The position numbers were made by a program, and so were the translations under genes. 64,000 nt of DNA from Zea mays (Eukaryota; Streptophyta; Magnoliopsida; Poales; Poaceae), in NCBI RefSeq assembly GCF_902167145.1, contig NC_050098.1:136660207-136724206 (forward strand). The letters are read 5' to 3'. Positions 36,028 to 46,850 of the stretch are shown piece by piece. Under the pieces are notes generated by a model. That model ran no database searches. It saw only the letters and a program-made list of their open reading frames with translations, and had not been told where the DNA came from. Each line of letters opens with the position of its first letter. The first letter of the stretch is position 1.

Positions 36028-36032
36028 GAAAC

Positions 36033-36327
36033 AGAGGGAGAAAATTTCATATCTTGAAAATGCTTCTCAAAATCTTATTCATATACCTTTGACTATTTGC
36101 AAAAGACTTTGAAAAGAATTTCCAAAACATTTGCAAAACAAAACAAGTGGTGCAAGCGTGGTACAAAACTTTAGATAAGAAGAAAATCATCCATGCATAT
36201 CTTATTAAATGAATATTGGTTTAAATCCAAGTAACCTTTGCACTTACATTATGCAAACTAGTTCAATTCTGCACTTTTATATTTGCTTTTGGTTTGTGTT
36301 GGCATCAATCACCAAAAAGGGGGAGAT
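36033..36327 (+). other. Element A 3' untranslated region, right half, with polypurine tract
   Basis: AT rich with no gene. It ends in CAAAAAGGGGGAGAT (36313-36327), the polypurine tract, directly before the TGAAAGG LTR start. Confidence 0.85.
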
Positions 36328-37504
36328 TGAAAGGGAAATAGGCTTACACCTTTTCCTATATGAATTTTGGTGGTTGAATTGCCCAACACAAATTAATTGG
36401 ACTAACTAAGTTTGCTCTAGATTATGAGTTCTACAGGTGCCAAAGGTTCAACACAAACCAATATAAAGTTCAAGAAAGGGTTCAAATAAAAAGAGCAAAA
36501 GACAACCGAAGTGTGCCCTGGTCTGGCGCACCGGACTGTCCGGTGTGCCACCGGACAGTGTCTGGTGCACCAGGGAACCCAACTCTAAACTTGCCACCTT
36601 CGGGAATTCTGGGAGCCACTCCGCTATAATTCACCGGACTGTTCGGTGTAGCACCGGACTGTCCGGTGTGCCAGCGGAGTAACGGCTACATCGCGCTAAC
36701 GGTTGTCTGCAAAGAAGTCAGAGCAGGCATCAGAAGGCTCACCGGACAGTTAATAGTTACTGTCCGGTGCACCACCGGACTGTCCGGTGGTCCCGTTGTC
36801 AGAAGCTCCAACGGTCGGAACCCAACGGCCTGGTGACGTGGCTGGCGCACCGGATAGTGTCCGGTGGTGCACCGGACTGTCCGGTGCGCCATACGACAGT
36901 AGCCTCCACCAACGGTCACTTTGGTGGTTGAGGCTATAAATACCCCCAACCACCACACTTCAATGCATCCAAGTTTTTAGCCATCAAACCTCATACAAGA
37001 GCTCTAGACTTCATTCCAAGACACAAACAAGAGATCAAATCCTCTCCCAATTCCAAAGTTCATTCCAATCAAATAGTGACTAGAGAGAGTGACAATTGTG
37101 TTCCTTTGAGTTCTTGCGCTTGGATCGCTTTTCTTCTTCCTTCTTTCTTGTTTCCAACTCAATTGTAATCAAGGCAAGAGACACCAATTGTGTGGTGGTC
37201 CTTGTGGGGACTTAGTGTCCCGATTGATTGAGAAGAGAAGCTCACTCGGTCTAAGTGACCGTTTGAGAGAGGGAAAGGGTTGAAAGAGACCCGGTCTTTG
37301 TGACCACCTCAACGGGGAGTAGGTTTGCAAGAACCGAACCTCGGTAAAACAAATAACCGTGTCATCCGCCTTATTTGCTTGTGATTTATTTTTGCCCTCT
37401 CTTTTGGACTCGTTTTTAATTCTAACTCTAACCCCGGCTTGTAGTTGTGCTTAAGTTTATAATTTTTAGATTCCGCCTATTCACCCCCCTCTAGGAGACT
37501 TTCA
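36328..37504 (+). repeat. Element A 3' LTR
   Basis: A 1,177-bp LTR, the partner of 14309-15522, with TATAAATA at 36935-36942. It lacks about 37 bp near 36,710 relative to the 5' copy. It ends GGAGACTTTCA, where the 5' copy has GGCGACTTTCA. Confidence 0.95.
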
Positions 37505-37641
37505 TCCTCTTTCATTTTGAGGAACATCTTCTCGGCAATCTTCATGGCGAGGTCGAGGACCTTGGGGTCTACTTCCTCACCAGAAGATGTGATGGGGATT
37601 TCCTCGAGGAGAGGATCCACATGGTCCCTTTGAGTAGACAT
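37505..37641 (-). pseudogene. Element H gag, N-terminal codons (displaced by element A)
   Basis: ATG at 37641 starts MSTQRDHVDPLLEEIPITSS and reaches KIAEKMFLKMKE at the TCCTC duplicate. Reading continues in frame at 14308 (EEDAKKRAEEEE). This links the two halves of H on either side of 23 kb of inserted DNA. Confidence 0.9.
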
Positions 37642-37682
37642 GATCGTTTCCTCACGCGGTTAAGCATAAAACGAGGTACGAA

Positions 37683-37694
37683 GCTCTGATAACA
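37683..37694 (-). other. Primer-binding site of element H
   Basis: On the minus strand TGTTATCAGAGC follows the LTR end (ACTTTCA) after two bases. It matches the initiator tRNA-Met site with one mismatch (TGGTATCAGAGC). Confidence 0.8.
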
Positions 37695-37696
37695 AT

Positions 37697-39328
37697 TGAA
37701 AGTAGCCTAGAGGGGGGGGTGAATAGTCTAATCTGAAAATTTTCACAACAAACTTCAAAAGATTGTTCAATACACAGTTCAACTGGTGCAGGCCGGTTCA
37801 ACAGCTACGTGGGAAAGTTGAACCACTCTGAACCAATCCAACTGTTTTATAAACTTTAGACTATAATCTACTTGAAAAAGTATTTCGCGAGTCCTTTTGA
37901 GAAGTGAAGTATAACTAAGTTAAAATGTGAAGATGAATATATAAGAGCTATTTCACTTCTAGATCCACACTACGAGAAAATCTATATGTCAATCTTGCAA
38001 GTAAGAATATCTTAAGTTAAAGACAAGCAAGAACACAAGACACAAGATTTAACCCGAGGTTCGGCCACACCACAAAGGTGTCCTACTCCCCGTCGAGGAG
38101 CCCACAAAGGGCCGGGTCCTTTTCAACCCTAATCCTCCAAAAGCCGACCACAAAGGTCAAGGCAATCTCTTCTTATCTTAGCTCAAAGAGCGGGTAATAC
38201 AAACTTCTTGGGGTCATCCACAAATTAGGAGACTCCCAAGAAACCTCAAACGGTCTTGAAACCTAGGGTTTCAAGAACACCAAGAATGCACAAGAGGTGT
38301 TTGCACAAGCTCAATATTTTAAAAGAGATGGGAGAGGAAAACCAAATCGTGAGCACAAGCACAAACCTCACACCCAAGAGCTCCTCCAACAAGGTTGAAT
38401 CATGAGGAAGATTTTAAGTGTGAGAGAGAGGGGGAAGATGAGTGCTTTGTCTCAAGTTAGGTGAGCAATAAATGTGTAAGTGTACAACAGCATTGAAGAA
38501 GGGGGTGGAGGGTCCTATTTATAGCCACGGCTCAAAAACTACCCGTTTGACCTGGAACCCTGCTGAAAACCGGTTGAACCGCCCCTGGCAGGTCAGCAGA
38601 CTGTCTGCCAGTTTGACTGGCAGACTGACCTGCAGGCTGGTCAGGCTTGACAGGACCGGTTGAACCGCCCTCTAGGGCGGTTTAACCGCCCCCTGATAAC
38701 TCTAGTGACCTGACTGCCAGTCTGACTGGCAGACTGCAGGTCAGAAGTCAGAGGGGTCAGAGACGAGTTGAACTGCCCCTCAGGACCAGTTCAGCTGGTC
38801 TAGATCAAAGAGTTTATAGGAGAGAAAACCCTAGCTCAACTGCCCGGAGACAAGTTCAGCTGGTGTATGGTCAAAGAGGTCCACAGCTGAAGTTGAAGTT
38901 CAGCTGGAGTTGAGAAAGCTTAACTCAGCTAAAGTCTGGCTCAGCTGCAGCTAAAGTCAAGTTCAGCTGGAAAGCTCAGTTGCAGTTGAAGAAGTTCAGC
39001 TGCTTTTCAGCAAGAACACTCTAGGTTTCTCAAACCTAACCACGGTCAACCAAAGAATGTTAAAGTGATTTTTGGTTTTCAAAAATAGCTTTTGAATTTG
39101 GGGACTTGAGCTATAGCAAACACCATTACCTGTGCGAAAAAGAATAAGGAAGAATTACATCATGCAACTCAAGATTTACATAAAATTGTATACGTCCGTT
39201 GCATGAAGTCCTCGATGCTTCCTTAAGTTCCTGTTTCTTTCTAATCATACACTGGGAACAAAAATTGTTAGTAACCTTATTTGTTTTGTCATTAAATCAC
39301 CAAAACCCTCACTTGGGGTTGATTGCAC
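37697..39328 (-). repeat. Element H right (5') LTR
   Basis: On the minus strand the LTR ends GGCTACTTTCA at 37697. Its proposed start is TGCAATCAACCCC at 39328, about 1.63 kb away; this outer border is a guess from LTR style. The TATA box GGCTATAAATAGG is on the minus strand near 38,516-38,526. U3 is crowded with CAGCTGAAC-like and ACCGGTTGAACCG-like motifs (38,560-39,000). The GTTCGGTTT-type leader near 38,050 resembles the SIRE group. Confidence 0.7.
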
Positions 39329-40724
39329 TTACACATAGACAACGTGCAGTCCGAGGTTTCTGAGTGTGTTGCAGGAGACTTCCGTGAGCAGCAACCTAGT
39401 GAAGGCAAATGTTCTCTGACCCATTATGTCCTATTTACTTTATAATTCACTGTCCCGCATACGATGATCAACCTAAAGATTGGCTAGTATTATATTTTCT
39501 TGTCCTTGTTTACCCTTTGGGATTTGGTTACTATGATTAGTATTATGCTACTGCTTTACTTTAATCAATGAACATGATGAGAATATTTATGATACGATGA
39601 TGCTATTCTGGATATGATGATGAACTTGTGATACTTTAGGGGACTCGGGCTGTTTCCCGAGTACCTCTCCGTAAGGACCTGTTCGTTGGATGACCACCCA
39701 GGAAAAAAGTACAACCATGAGGGTGGAATGGGACACCCTTAGCTGATTAATTAGAGAAACTTGGGGGTGTAGTTGGCTTCGCTGTTGTGCCATCAATGGG
39801 GGCCAGGGCATAGTGCTTGCTATGCTAAGGGTGGGTGCCGATGTTCATTTGATTTGGTTTTGTTAGTCACCCACCTTAGGGAGGAGTACTGTGTTTGTAC
39901 GACTGGTGAAACCTAACGGGCGACTACACACGAGGGGAATCTTTGTAAAGGCTACATGGTGAATCCCTAGCCATTCACCTTGGTAGTGAAGATCGGGTCT
40001 GTACAACCCAGGCTGGGAAGGGATCACGACTCATTGGTAAAGTGTGCAACCTCTGCAGAGTGTTAGAAACTGGTATATCAGTCGTGCTCGCGGTTATGAG
40101 CAGCCTTGGGAGCTCCTTTGATTAGAGTTACTCTAGTTTACTTTTATGGTGATGATTAATGATGATGACTATCTTTATGGTATTTGGTATTTCCTCTTGG
40201 AGGGAGTGCCACTTGGGTAATAACTTGGGTTTATTACTAAAATTTGTCTTTTCACTAGTAATAAATACCTAACCAACTAAAAGAAACTGCTTAAGCTTAA
40301 CTCCACATAACTAGTCTACTTTAGTCAAATGGAACATTTGCTGAGTACGTTGATGTGTACTCACCCTTGCTTTAAAACACCCAACCCCCCGGTTGTCCTC
40401 ATTGCAATCAGTGCTCAGGAGAAGATGAAGGCAACATGGAGGACTTTCAGGAGTTTCAGGACTTCATTGAGTTATAGTTATGTTTAGTGGCAAATCCCCA
40501 ATCAGCTGCCTGTGAAGGTCTTATCGTACTACGTTCCGTACCCGCACTTTGATTATGTTTATGACTTAAGTTAATGACTCTGTGGATGTCTTGGACATCT
40601 TGATGTAATAAAGTACTATTTCCGTGTGATGATGTCCAACTATGTAATCGTTGTGTATGTGAGTTTCTGATTCTGGCACGTACATGGTTCGCGTTCAGTT
40701 TGCCTTCCAAAACCGGGTGTGACA
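39329..40724 (+). repeat. Gypsy LTR fragment
   Basis: Non-coding DNA with the look of a maize gypsy LTR. It ends CCGGGTGTGACA at 40724 after an AATAAAGT-like poly(A) region near 40,605. No primer site or internal region follows, so it is a solo LTR or a truncated remnant. Its left part is cut by the proposed H border. No genes are supported. Confidence 0.55.
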
Positions 40725-41090
40725 CCTGGCCAGGGGCGAGAGGCGGACAAGAAAGCCCCCCCGGGCGATGTTGCTCGCGCCCGGCGAGAGCGGGTGATAT
40801 TGTCCCACTCTTGCCCACGCTGGAGTGTGCGCCCGGGCGAGAGGCGGGCGATGCGCTGGCGTGGGCATGCCCCTGGCGAGAGGGCGAGGCGAGAGAGAGG
40901 TGGCGCGATTTGATTGGTCCACGTGGCCATGTCAGCGCCATGTATGCTAGGAGTCCAAAAAATTTGGAACAATTGCAAAAATCACAAATTCCATCCCCAA
41001 TCCATCTATAAATACCTTTACCCAGGTAGAGCTCATTTCACACATATTTTCATCTCATTTCTCTCCTCCAAACTCCCTTGTCTTCACACA
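40725..41090 (+). promoter_or_regulatory. GC-rich upstream region and TATA box of the following pseudogene
   Basis: A GC-rich block with repeated GCGAGAGGCG motifs (40,733-40,900) is followed by CCACGTGGCC (a G-box core, near 40,919), then TATAAATA at 41007-41014 and a CT-rich leader. ATG is at 41091. The spacing suits a plant promoter. Confidence 0.55.
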
Positions 41091-42441
41091 ATGTTGGGTT
41101 GGTCCCTAGATTTCAACATATTCATTGATCTCTTGAAATTCGATGGGTCACAAACCCCTCTATTTGATGAGTCTTCACTGTAGTTCGATGTTTCATCTTC
41201 AGTCCCCCATGCACTATTTTTGGTTGCGCATCCACCACCATACCCTTATCCCTATCATTTGCATCCATACCCACCGTCTTCATATGGTGAACTCCAATTC
41301 CCAAGCCAAAATTGAAGCTTCTTTCCTGGTACATCCATATGCCCTCCTCCACCTGCTGCGGATGGAAGTCAAGCTTCTTTCCCGGTGCCTCCATACGCCC
41401 TCCTCCATATGCTCCACCTCAGTATGGAGGACCTCTTTATGTTCCATATGCTCCACCTCCATATGTAGCACCTCTTTCATATGCTCCACCTCCGTATGGA
41501 GCACCTATCTCTGTTGGATCTGAAAACCAAGGCGAGGAAAATCCTGGGCCGAAGGAAAAACGTCCAAAGAGGCTAGATTGGACGACTACCAACAAGGAAA
41601 AGCTGGTGAGTGAATCATTTCTCATTTATTTAATATTGATACTTATAGTTTACTTATATTATATGTTTAATTATAGGTTAATTTTTGGATTATGCATTCT
41701 AATGATCCCATCTCCAACAACAATAAGACTGGATCAAGTTTTTAGGGCCAAATAGCGGCAACATATAACTCCACCTCTGACCCTCGTTGTCATCAAACCG
41801 CTAAGCAACTTAAGGATCATTAGGGCACCTACAACTAGGAGGTGACCAAGTTCAATGGATACTACCTCCAAGAAGAAATGTTGCGTTAGACCGAAGCAGA
41901 CGATGCCATAGTCATGGAGGCAGCAATGGCGAAGTTCCAGGATAAAATGAGGCATCTATTCAAGTGCCATCATTGGTGGCAAGTTGTTCGCATGAGGCCA
42001 AGTGGCCAGCAAAGCATGGTCCTGATAGTGGATCTGATGGGATTGTGAATAAGACCCTGACTCGGACTCTCTAGTGAATATAGTTCTGAAGGCACTGAAG
42101 ACACCAAAAAGGTAGTGCTCCGACTAGCGGGGCGTGATAGGGCAAAGGTGGCTGTGGGAAAGACAAAGGTGAAGGGGAAAGGGAAGGATGCCATGAGGAA
42201 TGAATCAACAAGTGAATCATTTAAAATGAAGAACTTGTGGGGTAGTTTAGTGAAGGCCAAGCTTTTGAAGCAATGGAACATCCTAAAGGGCCGATCATCC
42301 AGGGATATGGACCCATCTGAAACACATACCCATACCAAGGTCGTAAAGATGGCCGAAAAAGAACTTGATCTGGTATATGACGAAGAAAAGGAACCAAAAG
42401 CGGAACGCAGACATGAGGATGAGATCGAGGACTCCGATTAG
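41091..42441 (+). pseudogene. NAM-associated/Myb-like (PIF/Harbinger ORF1- or trihelix-like) pseudogene
   Basis: ATG 41091 starts a frame stopped by TAG after 30 codons. Beyond it, in shifting frames, lie a Pro/Tyr-rich region (YAPPPYAPP repeats, 41,390-41,510), then KRPKRLDWTTTNKEKL, a 71-bp GT-AG intron (41606-41676), VNFWIMHSNDP, and a block with KFNGYYLQEE and KCHHWWQVVR. The last 108 codons end at TAG 42441 with LKQWNILKGRSS and an acidic tail. This order (Myb/SANT-like WT..E..L, then a NAM-associated C-terminal domain) is typical of a large plant family related to PIF/Harbinger ORF1 proteins. Several stops make it dead. The retained intron argues against a retrocopy. Confidence 0.7.
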
Positions 42442-42671
42442 ATTATGTATTTTTAATCATCATGTAATTTTATTTTAATTATTATGCAATTTATATTTAA
42501 AATTTAATAAAAATATATTATGTTGCGTGGTTTTTAAGCATGAAAATAAATCTGCATGAATTATTTAATTCTAAAATATAAAAGATGATGTGGCTATAGT
42601 CTAAGACTATAACTTGTGGCAAACTATGCAATGGAACGGTAGAGAGGAGAGTGAAATCGAAAGCCAACATA
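42442..42671. other. Non-coding AT-rich spacer
   Basis: 3' flank of the preceding pseudogene. It contains AATAAAAATAT-like poly(A) signals near 42,505. No gene is seen. Confidence 0.5.
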
Positions 42672-42960
42672 GGGCCTGTTTGATTCAACTTTTCTGAAAT
42701 TCTGGCTGTGGGTAGAATATGGCTGTGGGGAGAATCTGAGTATCATTATGATTACGTGTGGAGGAAGATAAAGTTGTTCATAGGGCTCATGATCTAGAAA
42801 GTGACAGATTCCTACTATTACAACGACTCAACCGATTATGTGTTTATGTTGATTTTGTATGGTTTTTGCTCCAACGAATTTTATAGAAGCTGACTGAAAA
42901 GTTGAGCGTTTAACAGTCCGCAACAGCTTTTGGTGACCAGAAGCCGAAACAAACAGGACC
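42672..42960. mobile_element. MITE candidate (Tourist-like), 289 bp
   Basis: It begins GGGCCTGTTTGATTC and its far end, read on the minus strand, begins GGTCCTGTTTGTTTC. It is flanked by ATA on both sides (42669-42671 and 42961-42963). Short inverted ends of this kind with a 3-bp duplication suit PIF/Harbinger-derived MITEs. There is no coding capacity. Confidence 0.6.
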
Positions 42961-42963
42961 ATA

Positions 42964-43757
42964 GTAAGGTGCCAACATAGTAGGGTAAGAAATAGATAGT
43001 GCATCGAACTAGAGTTTGTCTCCTAGTAGGCGATATGACAGGCTGAGCTGTAATCCCCAAGCTTTCCTTCTTCTCGCTCTTCATCATGTTAATTCTTTTG
43101 CTGGATTATTACCCTAACATGGTCTATTACTCTATTGTGCGTGGATTTGCCCCATAATATAAAATCTATCTAAAAATGTTTAATATTTCCAGGTTTAATA
43201 TATATATATATATTTAATACATCTCTATCTAAATTCTATCCATCTTCCGTTCTCTCATTATGTTTCAATAGGCGGACTGAAATTCGATCCATATTTGAAT
43301 CCAGTTACTCGGTACTAGCTGCGTATCTGATTTTTATCTATATCTGTATTTTAAAAGTTGAATAATTAAAATATTGATATCCATCAAAATCTCATCTGGC
43401 ACAATTTAGAAGGTGTTTAGTTTATATAGGCTAATTTTTAATTTCTTTATTTTGGAAATGAAAAAGGATTAATCTCTCTTTAGAACTAAAATAGATTAAA
43501 ATTGAGTGACTAAAAATTAGTCACTAAAACCAAATAATTTTAATTTAAATCTGAAAAGAAAAATATAAAAATAATATAAAACAAGTAAACCGTCCTCATT
43601 GCTCCCAGACCACCTTTGGTAGGACGCGACGGAGGGAGTACACAACACACGATTTGATTTTGCACCATCCTCGACGCTAAAGTACCCAGGTCAGGTAGCT
43701 GGATCGCACTTCTTCCCAATCCATCAATCGTGTTCTCGCGAGCCAGAGGCCAGAGCC
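42964..43757. other. Upstream region of the reductase gene with a MITE remnant
   Basis: AT-rich DNA with a (TA)n run at 43198-43213. A degenerate MITE-like stretch at about 43,411-43,536 contains the palindrome GTGACTAAAAATTAGTCAC and ends in ACTAAAACCAAA. The last 150 bp before the ATG are GC richer. No TATA box is clear. Confidence 0.5.
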
Positions 43758-43859
43758 ATGGAGAAGAGCCGGGTGCTGGTGGTGGGCGGCACCGGGTACA
43801 TCGGGCGGCGGCTCGTGAGGGCGAGCCTGGCGCAAGGGCACCCGACGCTAGTCCTGCTG
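43758..43859 (+). pseudogene. Pinoresinol-lariciresinol/isoflavone reductase-like gene, exon 1 (5' part)
   Basis: ATG 43758 (context GCCATGG) opens 34 codons with the NADPH-binding motif VLVVGGTGYIGRRLV (GxxGxxG) at residues 6-20. This is the start of an NmrA/PCBER-type reductase (pinoresinol-lariciresinol, phenylcoumaran benzylic ether or isoflavone reductase), a cytosolic NADPH enzyme of lignan and phenylpropanoid metabolism. After codon 34 (LVLL) the exon is interrupted by a MULE and resumes at 47354 in the same phase. With exon 2 (50172-50412), 190 residues are visible out of about 310 usual for the family. The last exons are not in the window. The text of exon 2 is closest to pinoresinol-lariciresinol reductase, but the exact substrate cannot be decided. 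Confidence 0.88.
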
Positions 43860-43941
43860 GAGTTATTTGAGATTGTAATAATCTCGTCGCGCGGCTTCGC
43901 CCCTTTGGTACTCCGCAGCCGCGCATCGCCAGTATGGTATT
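43860..43941 (+). repeat. MULE left terminal inverted repeat
   Basis: 82 bp, perfectly inverted at 47262-47343. Contains CGTCGCGCGGCTTCGCCCC. In MuDR-type elements the terminal repeats also act as promoters; here each would face one of the two genes. Confidence 0.95.
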
Positions 43942-44121
43942 CTCGACCTCACATCCTTGCCAGATAGGGACAGTTATTCCCCCGTCCTCTGTTACCTTCG
44001 ATTAGCTAAGGTAAAAGTCAAAAATGTCCCTGCTGTTTACAGAGTCGAGCCCGGTGAAAACCTAACTTCCTCCTCTCTTCTTCCACGGGGCTCTCCTTTG
44101 GCGCCGCCACTCATTCCTCCA

Positions 44122-45026
44122 ATGGCTACTCCGGCAAGAGGCAAGAAACGGCTCGTCGTCGACGTCGATCTCGAGCTCGACAGTGAGGTCGAAGTGGCCT
44201 CCGCCTTCAGCCGACTGTCTGTTTCAGTCGTTGCCAAGCGTACAGGCGAGAGTTCTACAGGCGACGGTTGCGGCTTCGAGCACTCCACCGGCAAGCAGCG
44301 CACCTCCAGCAAGGAGTGGACCAGCGGCAATGAACTCACCTGCGCGGCCACATCAGGTACCTGTTTTTGTGGGGCTAACTGCCCAACGTTGGATGTGAAG
44401 CTGTTGACGTTGGTTGTGCAGGTGAGTTCCTTGCCGCTTCTCTAGCTTCGTGGGGTTAACTGCCCAACGTTGGATGTTGCGCACGAAGCTAGAGGGATGT
44501 GAAGCTGTTGACGTTGGGCAGTGATATTTGTAGAGTTCTGTATTTTGAAACTGTTTTTATCCAAACTGTCTAGTGACCATTAGTGCTAGAAGCAGAGAGT
44601 GGCTTTAATTGTTAACTGTTTTCTGTCGAACAGAGCTCACAGCCGGCGTCAATCACTGCTCGGCACCTCGTTCAGTGTCGGTAAGGGTTGAACTAAGTTC
44701 AATAATATGCAGTACTATGTTCAAATCCAATAGCAATTTTTGTGGTTTCGCAGATTACCCGATTTGAAACAGTTCGTAGTGACCTCGCCCAAGCCATTAC
44801 AAAGATGCGTGTAGTTGGGAAGGAGTTGAAAGATTTGGCTGGAGACGAGATTATGAATTCGCCAGATACGGCCAAAGATGTGTCATCTACAAAGTGCTCC
44901 ATTCCAATTTATCGCAGTTGTTGCGCTATAATGACCACTAGGCCATGCTGGCACGGTTTCCCTGTGTGCTGCCATTCTAGACATGAACAGTATCTCTGTT
45001 CAGCTTTGACAACGTGTCTGCTGTGA
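44122..45026 (+). CDS. Second MULE gene, convergent to the transposase (predicted 3 exons, 184 aa)
   Basis: Predicted exons are 44122-44356, 44634-44680 and 44754-45026. Every intron is GT...AG (TCAG|GTACC, AACAG|AGC, GTCG|GTAAGG, GCAG|ATT), and the phases agree (1, then 0) with no stop until TGA 45024-45026. The N-terminus is MATPARGKKRLVVDVDLELD, followed by a Ser/Thr/Gly-rich stretch. Exon 3 encodes an amphipathic, probably helical segment (ETVRSDLAQAITKM, GKELKDLAGDEIM) and then a Cys-rich tail. I recognise no family. Its position, transcribed from the left terminal repeat toward the transposase, is that of mudrB in MuDR. It could instead be a captured host gene fragment. Its last 118 bp overlap the transposase 3' end on the other strand. 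Confidence 0.5.
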
Positions 45027-46850
45027 ATGTTGTTATTATCACGGATCTCAGCATGATAGTAGTCACCTTTTTGTATAGATAAATGACCCAACCCCCGGGT
45101 TCTAGCCTTCAACAAATTGATGACTATGGGAAGGATTGTACCACCCAATTTGTCGCCGATCCTTTTCCTTCTAAAAAAGAGATCCATAACCAAACATCTG
45201 ATTTTGTCCGCAAGTTCACAAACTGGTAGGTCTTTGTAGTCTTTAATCCAGTTGTTAAATACCTCAGCAATGTTGTTGGTTATGTAGTCACACTTTATAG
45301 CCGTGTTGAAACCACATCTGTACCATAAAAGAGGGTGCCACTCATCGATCCATTGCTTCACACCCGGTATATCTCTGGCTTTACTGAAGTGGTGCTCGAA
45401 AATGGTGTTCCTATATGCTCTAGCCGCGGGATACATGTGCTCAGATCCAGTGAAGTGCTTAACATAGTTCTGCATCAGGTGGCGGAAGCATTCTCTTTTT
45501 TCAGCATTTGGAAATACATCGTTCACTGCTGATGTCAGTCCTTTGCATGCATCAGAGCAAATGGCTAAAACAGGAGGGTTGCCTAAGGCCTTTCGAAGTT
45601 GTTGCATGAACCAAATCCAACTATCTTTTGTCTCTGACTCGAAGAAACCAAAAGCCACTGGAAACATCCAATTATGACCATCAACACTTGTTGATGAGGG
45701 AAGGTGACCATTCCAACGACCATTTAGAGCTGTGGAATCCACACTTAAGTAGGGCCTGCATCCTTCACGAAACCCTTGAAGACAAGGGCCAAAAGCACAA
45801 AAGAATCTGCTGAAATATAATTTCCCATCATCAACTACTAGATCAAACTCAATGACTGAGTCTGGCATAACCTCCAAAACAGCTTCTCTCCATCTAAATA
45901 GTAATTTGAAGCTGTCCTCCCATGTTCCATACAACTCTCTAAGGGCCTTCTCTTTACCTTTCCACACTGTATCATACGAAATTGTGCAATTGTGCTGCTC
46001 TTGCAAGGTATTTTGCAATTCTTTAGCTCCCATATGTGGTTTCTTCGTAAGGAATGGCATTGCTAGGGAAGCAACCCATGAGCTGGTGGGTGTTGTTGTT
46101 TTTCGACGACCACTAGAAGTGCATGTGTGCTTATCCACGATAACTGTAACCTGCAAACAATATAAAATTCATTGTGAGCTTCCCAAATTTCATTTAGGAT
46201 CCAAAGTACAAACAATGTGTGATACAACAATACTCACAACGACTGTGGGAGACCCGGCATTTTGTAGCCTTGCATTGATTCTCCATGGACAATCACCTCC
46301 TTTGCAATAAGCTCGATATCTGAATGGTGAGCTTGACTCAATCCCTAACTCAAACTCATTATTAATTGCATATTGCCTGATAGCCAGTCTAAATTCTTTC
46401 ATATCCTTGTACAAACTCCCAATCTTCATTACTGGATTAGATCTATTGCACTCAAATACCCTTTCTTGTGGTATGCAATCAGTGCAGGGCAATTCATCAT
46501 TAAATTCATCGCTTTGGCGGACAGTCTCTTGCCTTTCAGTAGTTTCACGTTCATCTTCAGCTAACAATCCTAACCGATCATACATCACTGACTCAGAGGC
46601 AGTCTCTTGTTCTCCTTCTTCCTCCCATCTATCATCAATTTGTATTGCCCCCCAATCAATTTCTAATACCTGCAAACATCCAATTAAGAGAGCTATGAAG
46701 TACTCGGCTAAGATGCATCAAAAACTAAACTGCTGGACAATATTTCTATCAAACCTCCATTCTCTGTTCATCCCCTAACAGAAAATCTTGGGGATCAGAC
46801 AAATCCGAGCTCCTAACAGGTAGATCCACTCTTTCCACAGGGGAAACCAT
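44909..46850 (-). CDS. MULE transposase (MudrA-like), 3 exons, C-terminus probably truncated
   Basis: Predicted exons on the minus strand are 46850-46755, 46669-46238 and 46150-44909, joined by GT-AG introns in phase 0, about 589 aa. The frame is open upstream to an ATG at 47141, so the start is uncertain. Exon 2 holds the MuDR N-terminal domain (SLYKDMKEFRLAIRQYAINN, CPWRINARL). Exon 3 holds the DDE transposase core (YLSVDSTALNGRW; ICSDACKG; CFRH; NNIAEVFNNW) and a SWIM zinc finger, CSCLEWQHTGKPCQHGL. The frame stops at TAA 44909-44911 soon after the SWIM motif. The same frame below the stop continues with IGMEHFVDD, which resembles the family's usual next segment, so the stop looks like a loss of the C-terminus. 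It may bind and cut the terminal repeats if still functional. Confidence 0.85.

Larger units (their letters stand above)
14309..37504 (+). mobile_element. Element A: Ji/Opie-like Ty1/copia retrotransposon, interrupted by element B
   Basis: The element has LTRs at 14309-15522 and 36328-37504 and is flanked by a perfect 5-bp duplication, TCCTC (14304-14308 and 37505-37509). Without B it is about 9.1 kb. Order: LTR, primer site, gag, pol, long 3' untranslated region, polypurine tract, LTR. This is the order of the maize Ji/Opie group (SIRE/Maximus lineage). It inserted into the gag of element H and was later hit by B in its 3' untranslated region. Stops and frameshifts in gag and pol make it non-autonomous now. 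Confidence 0.95.

Noticed and set aside
39329..39333. CTTAC as target duplicate of element H
   Set aside because: The left duplicate is outside the window and the outer LTR border is uncertain.
40640..41011. Arg/Pro-rich ORFs on both strands
   Set aside because: GC-rich promoter-like DNA with overlapping frames and no recognisable domain.
43858..43862. 9-bp rather than 10-bp duplication for the MULE
   Set aside because: The tenth matching base (A) could be chance, but the terminal repeats begin cleanly with GAGTT at both ends, so 10 bp is kept.
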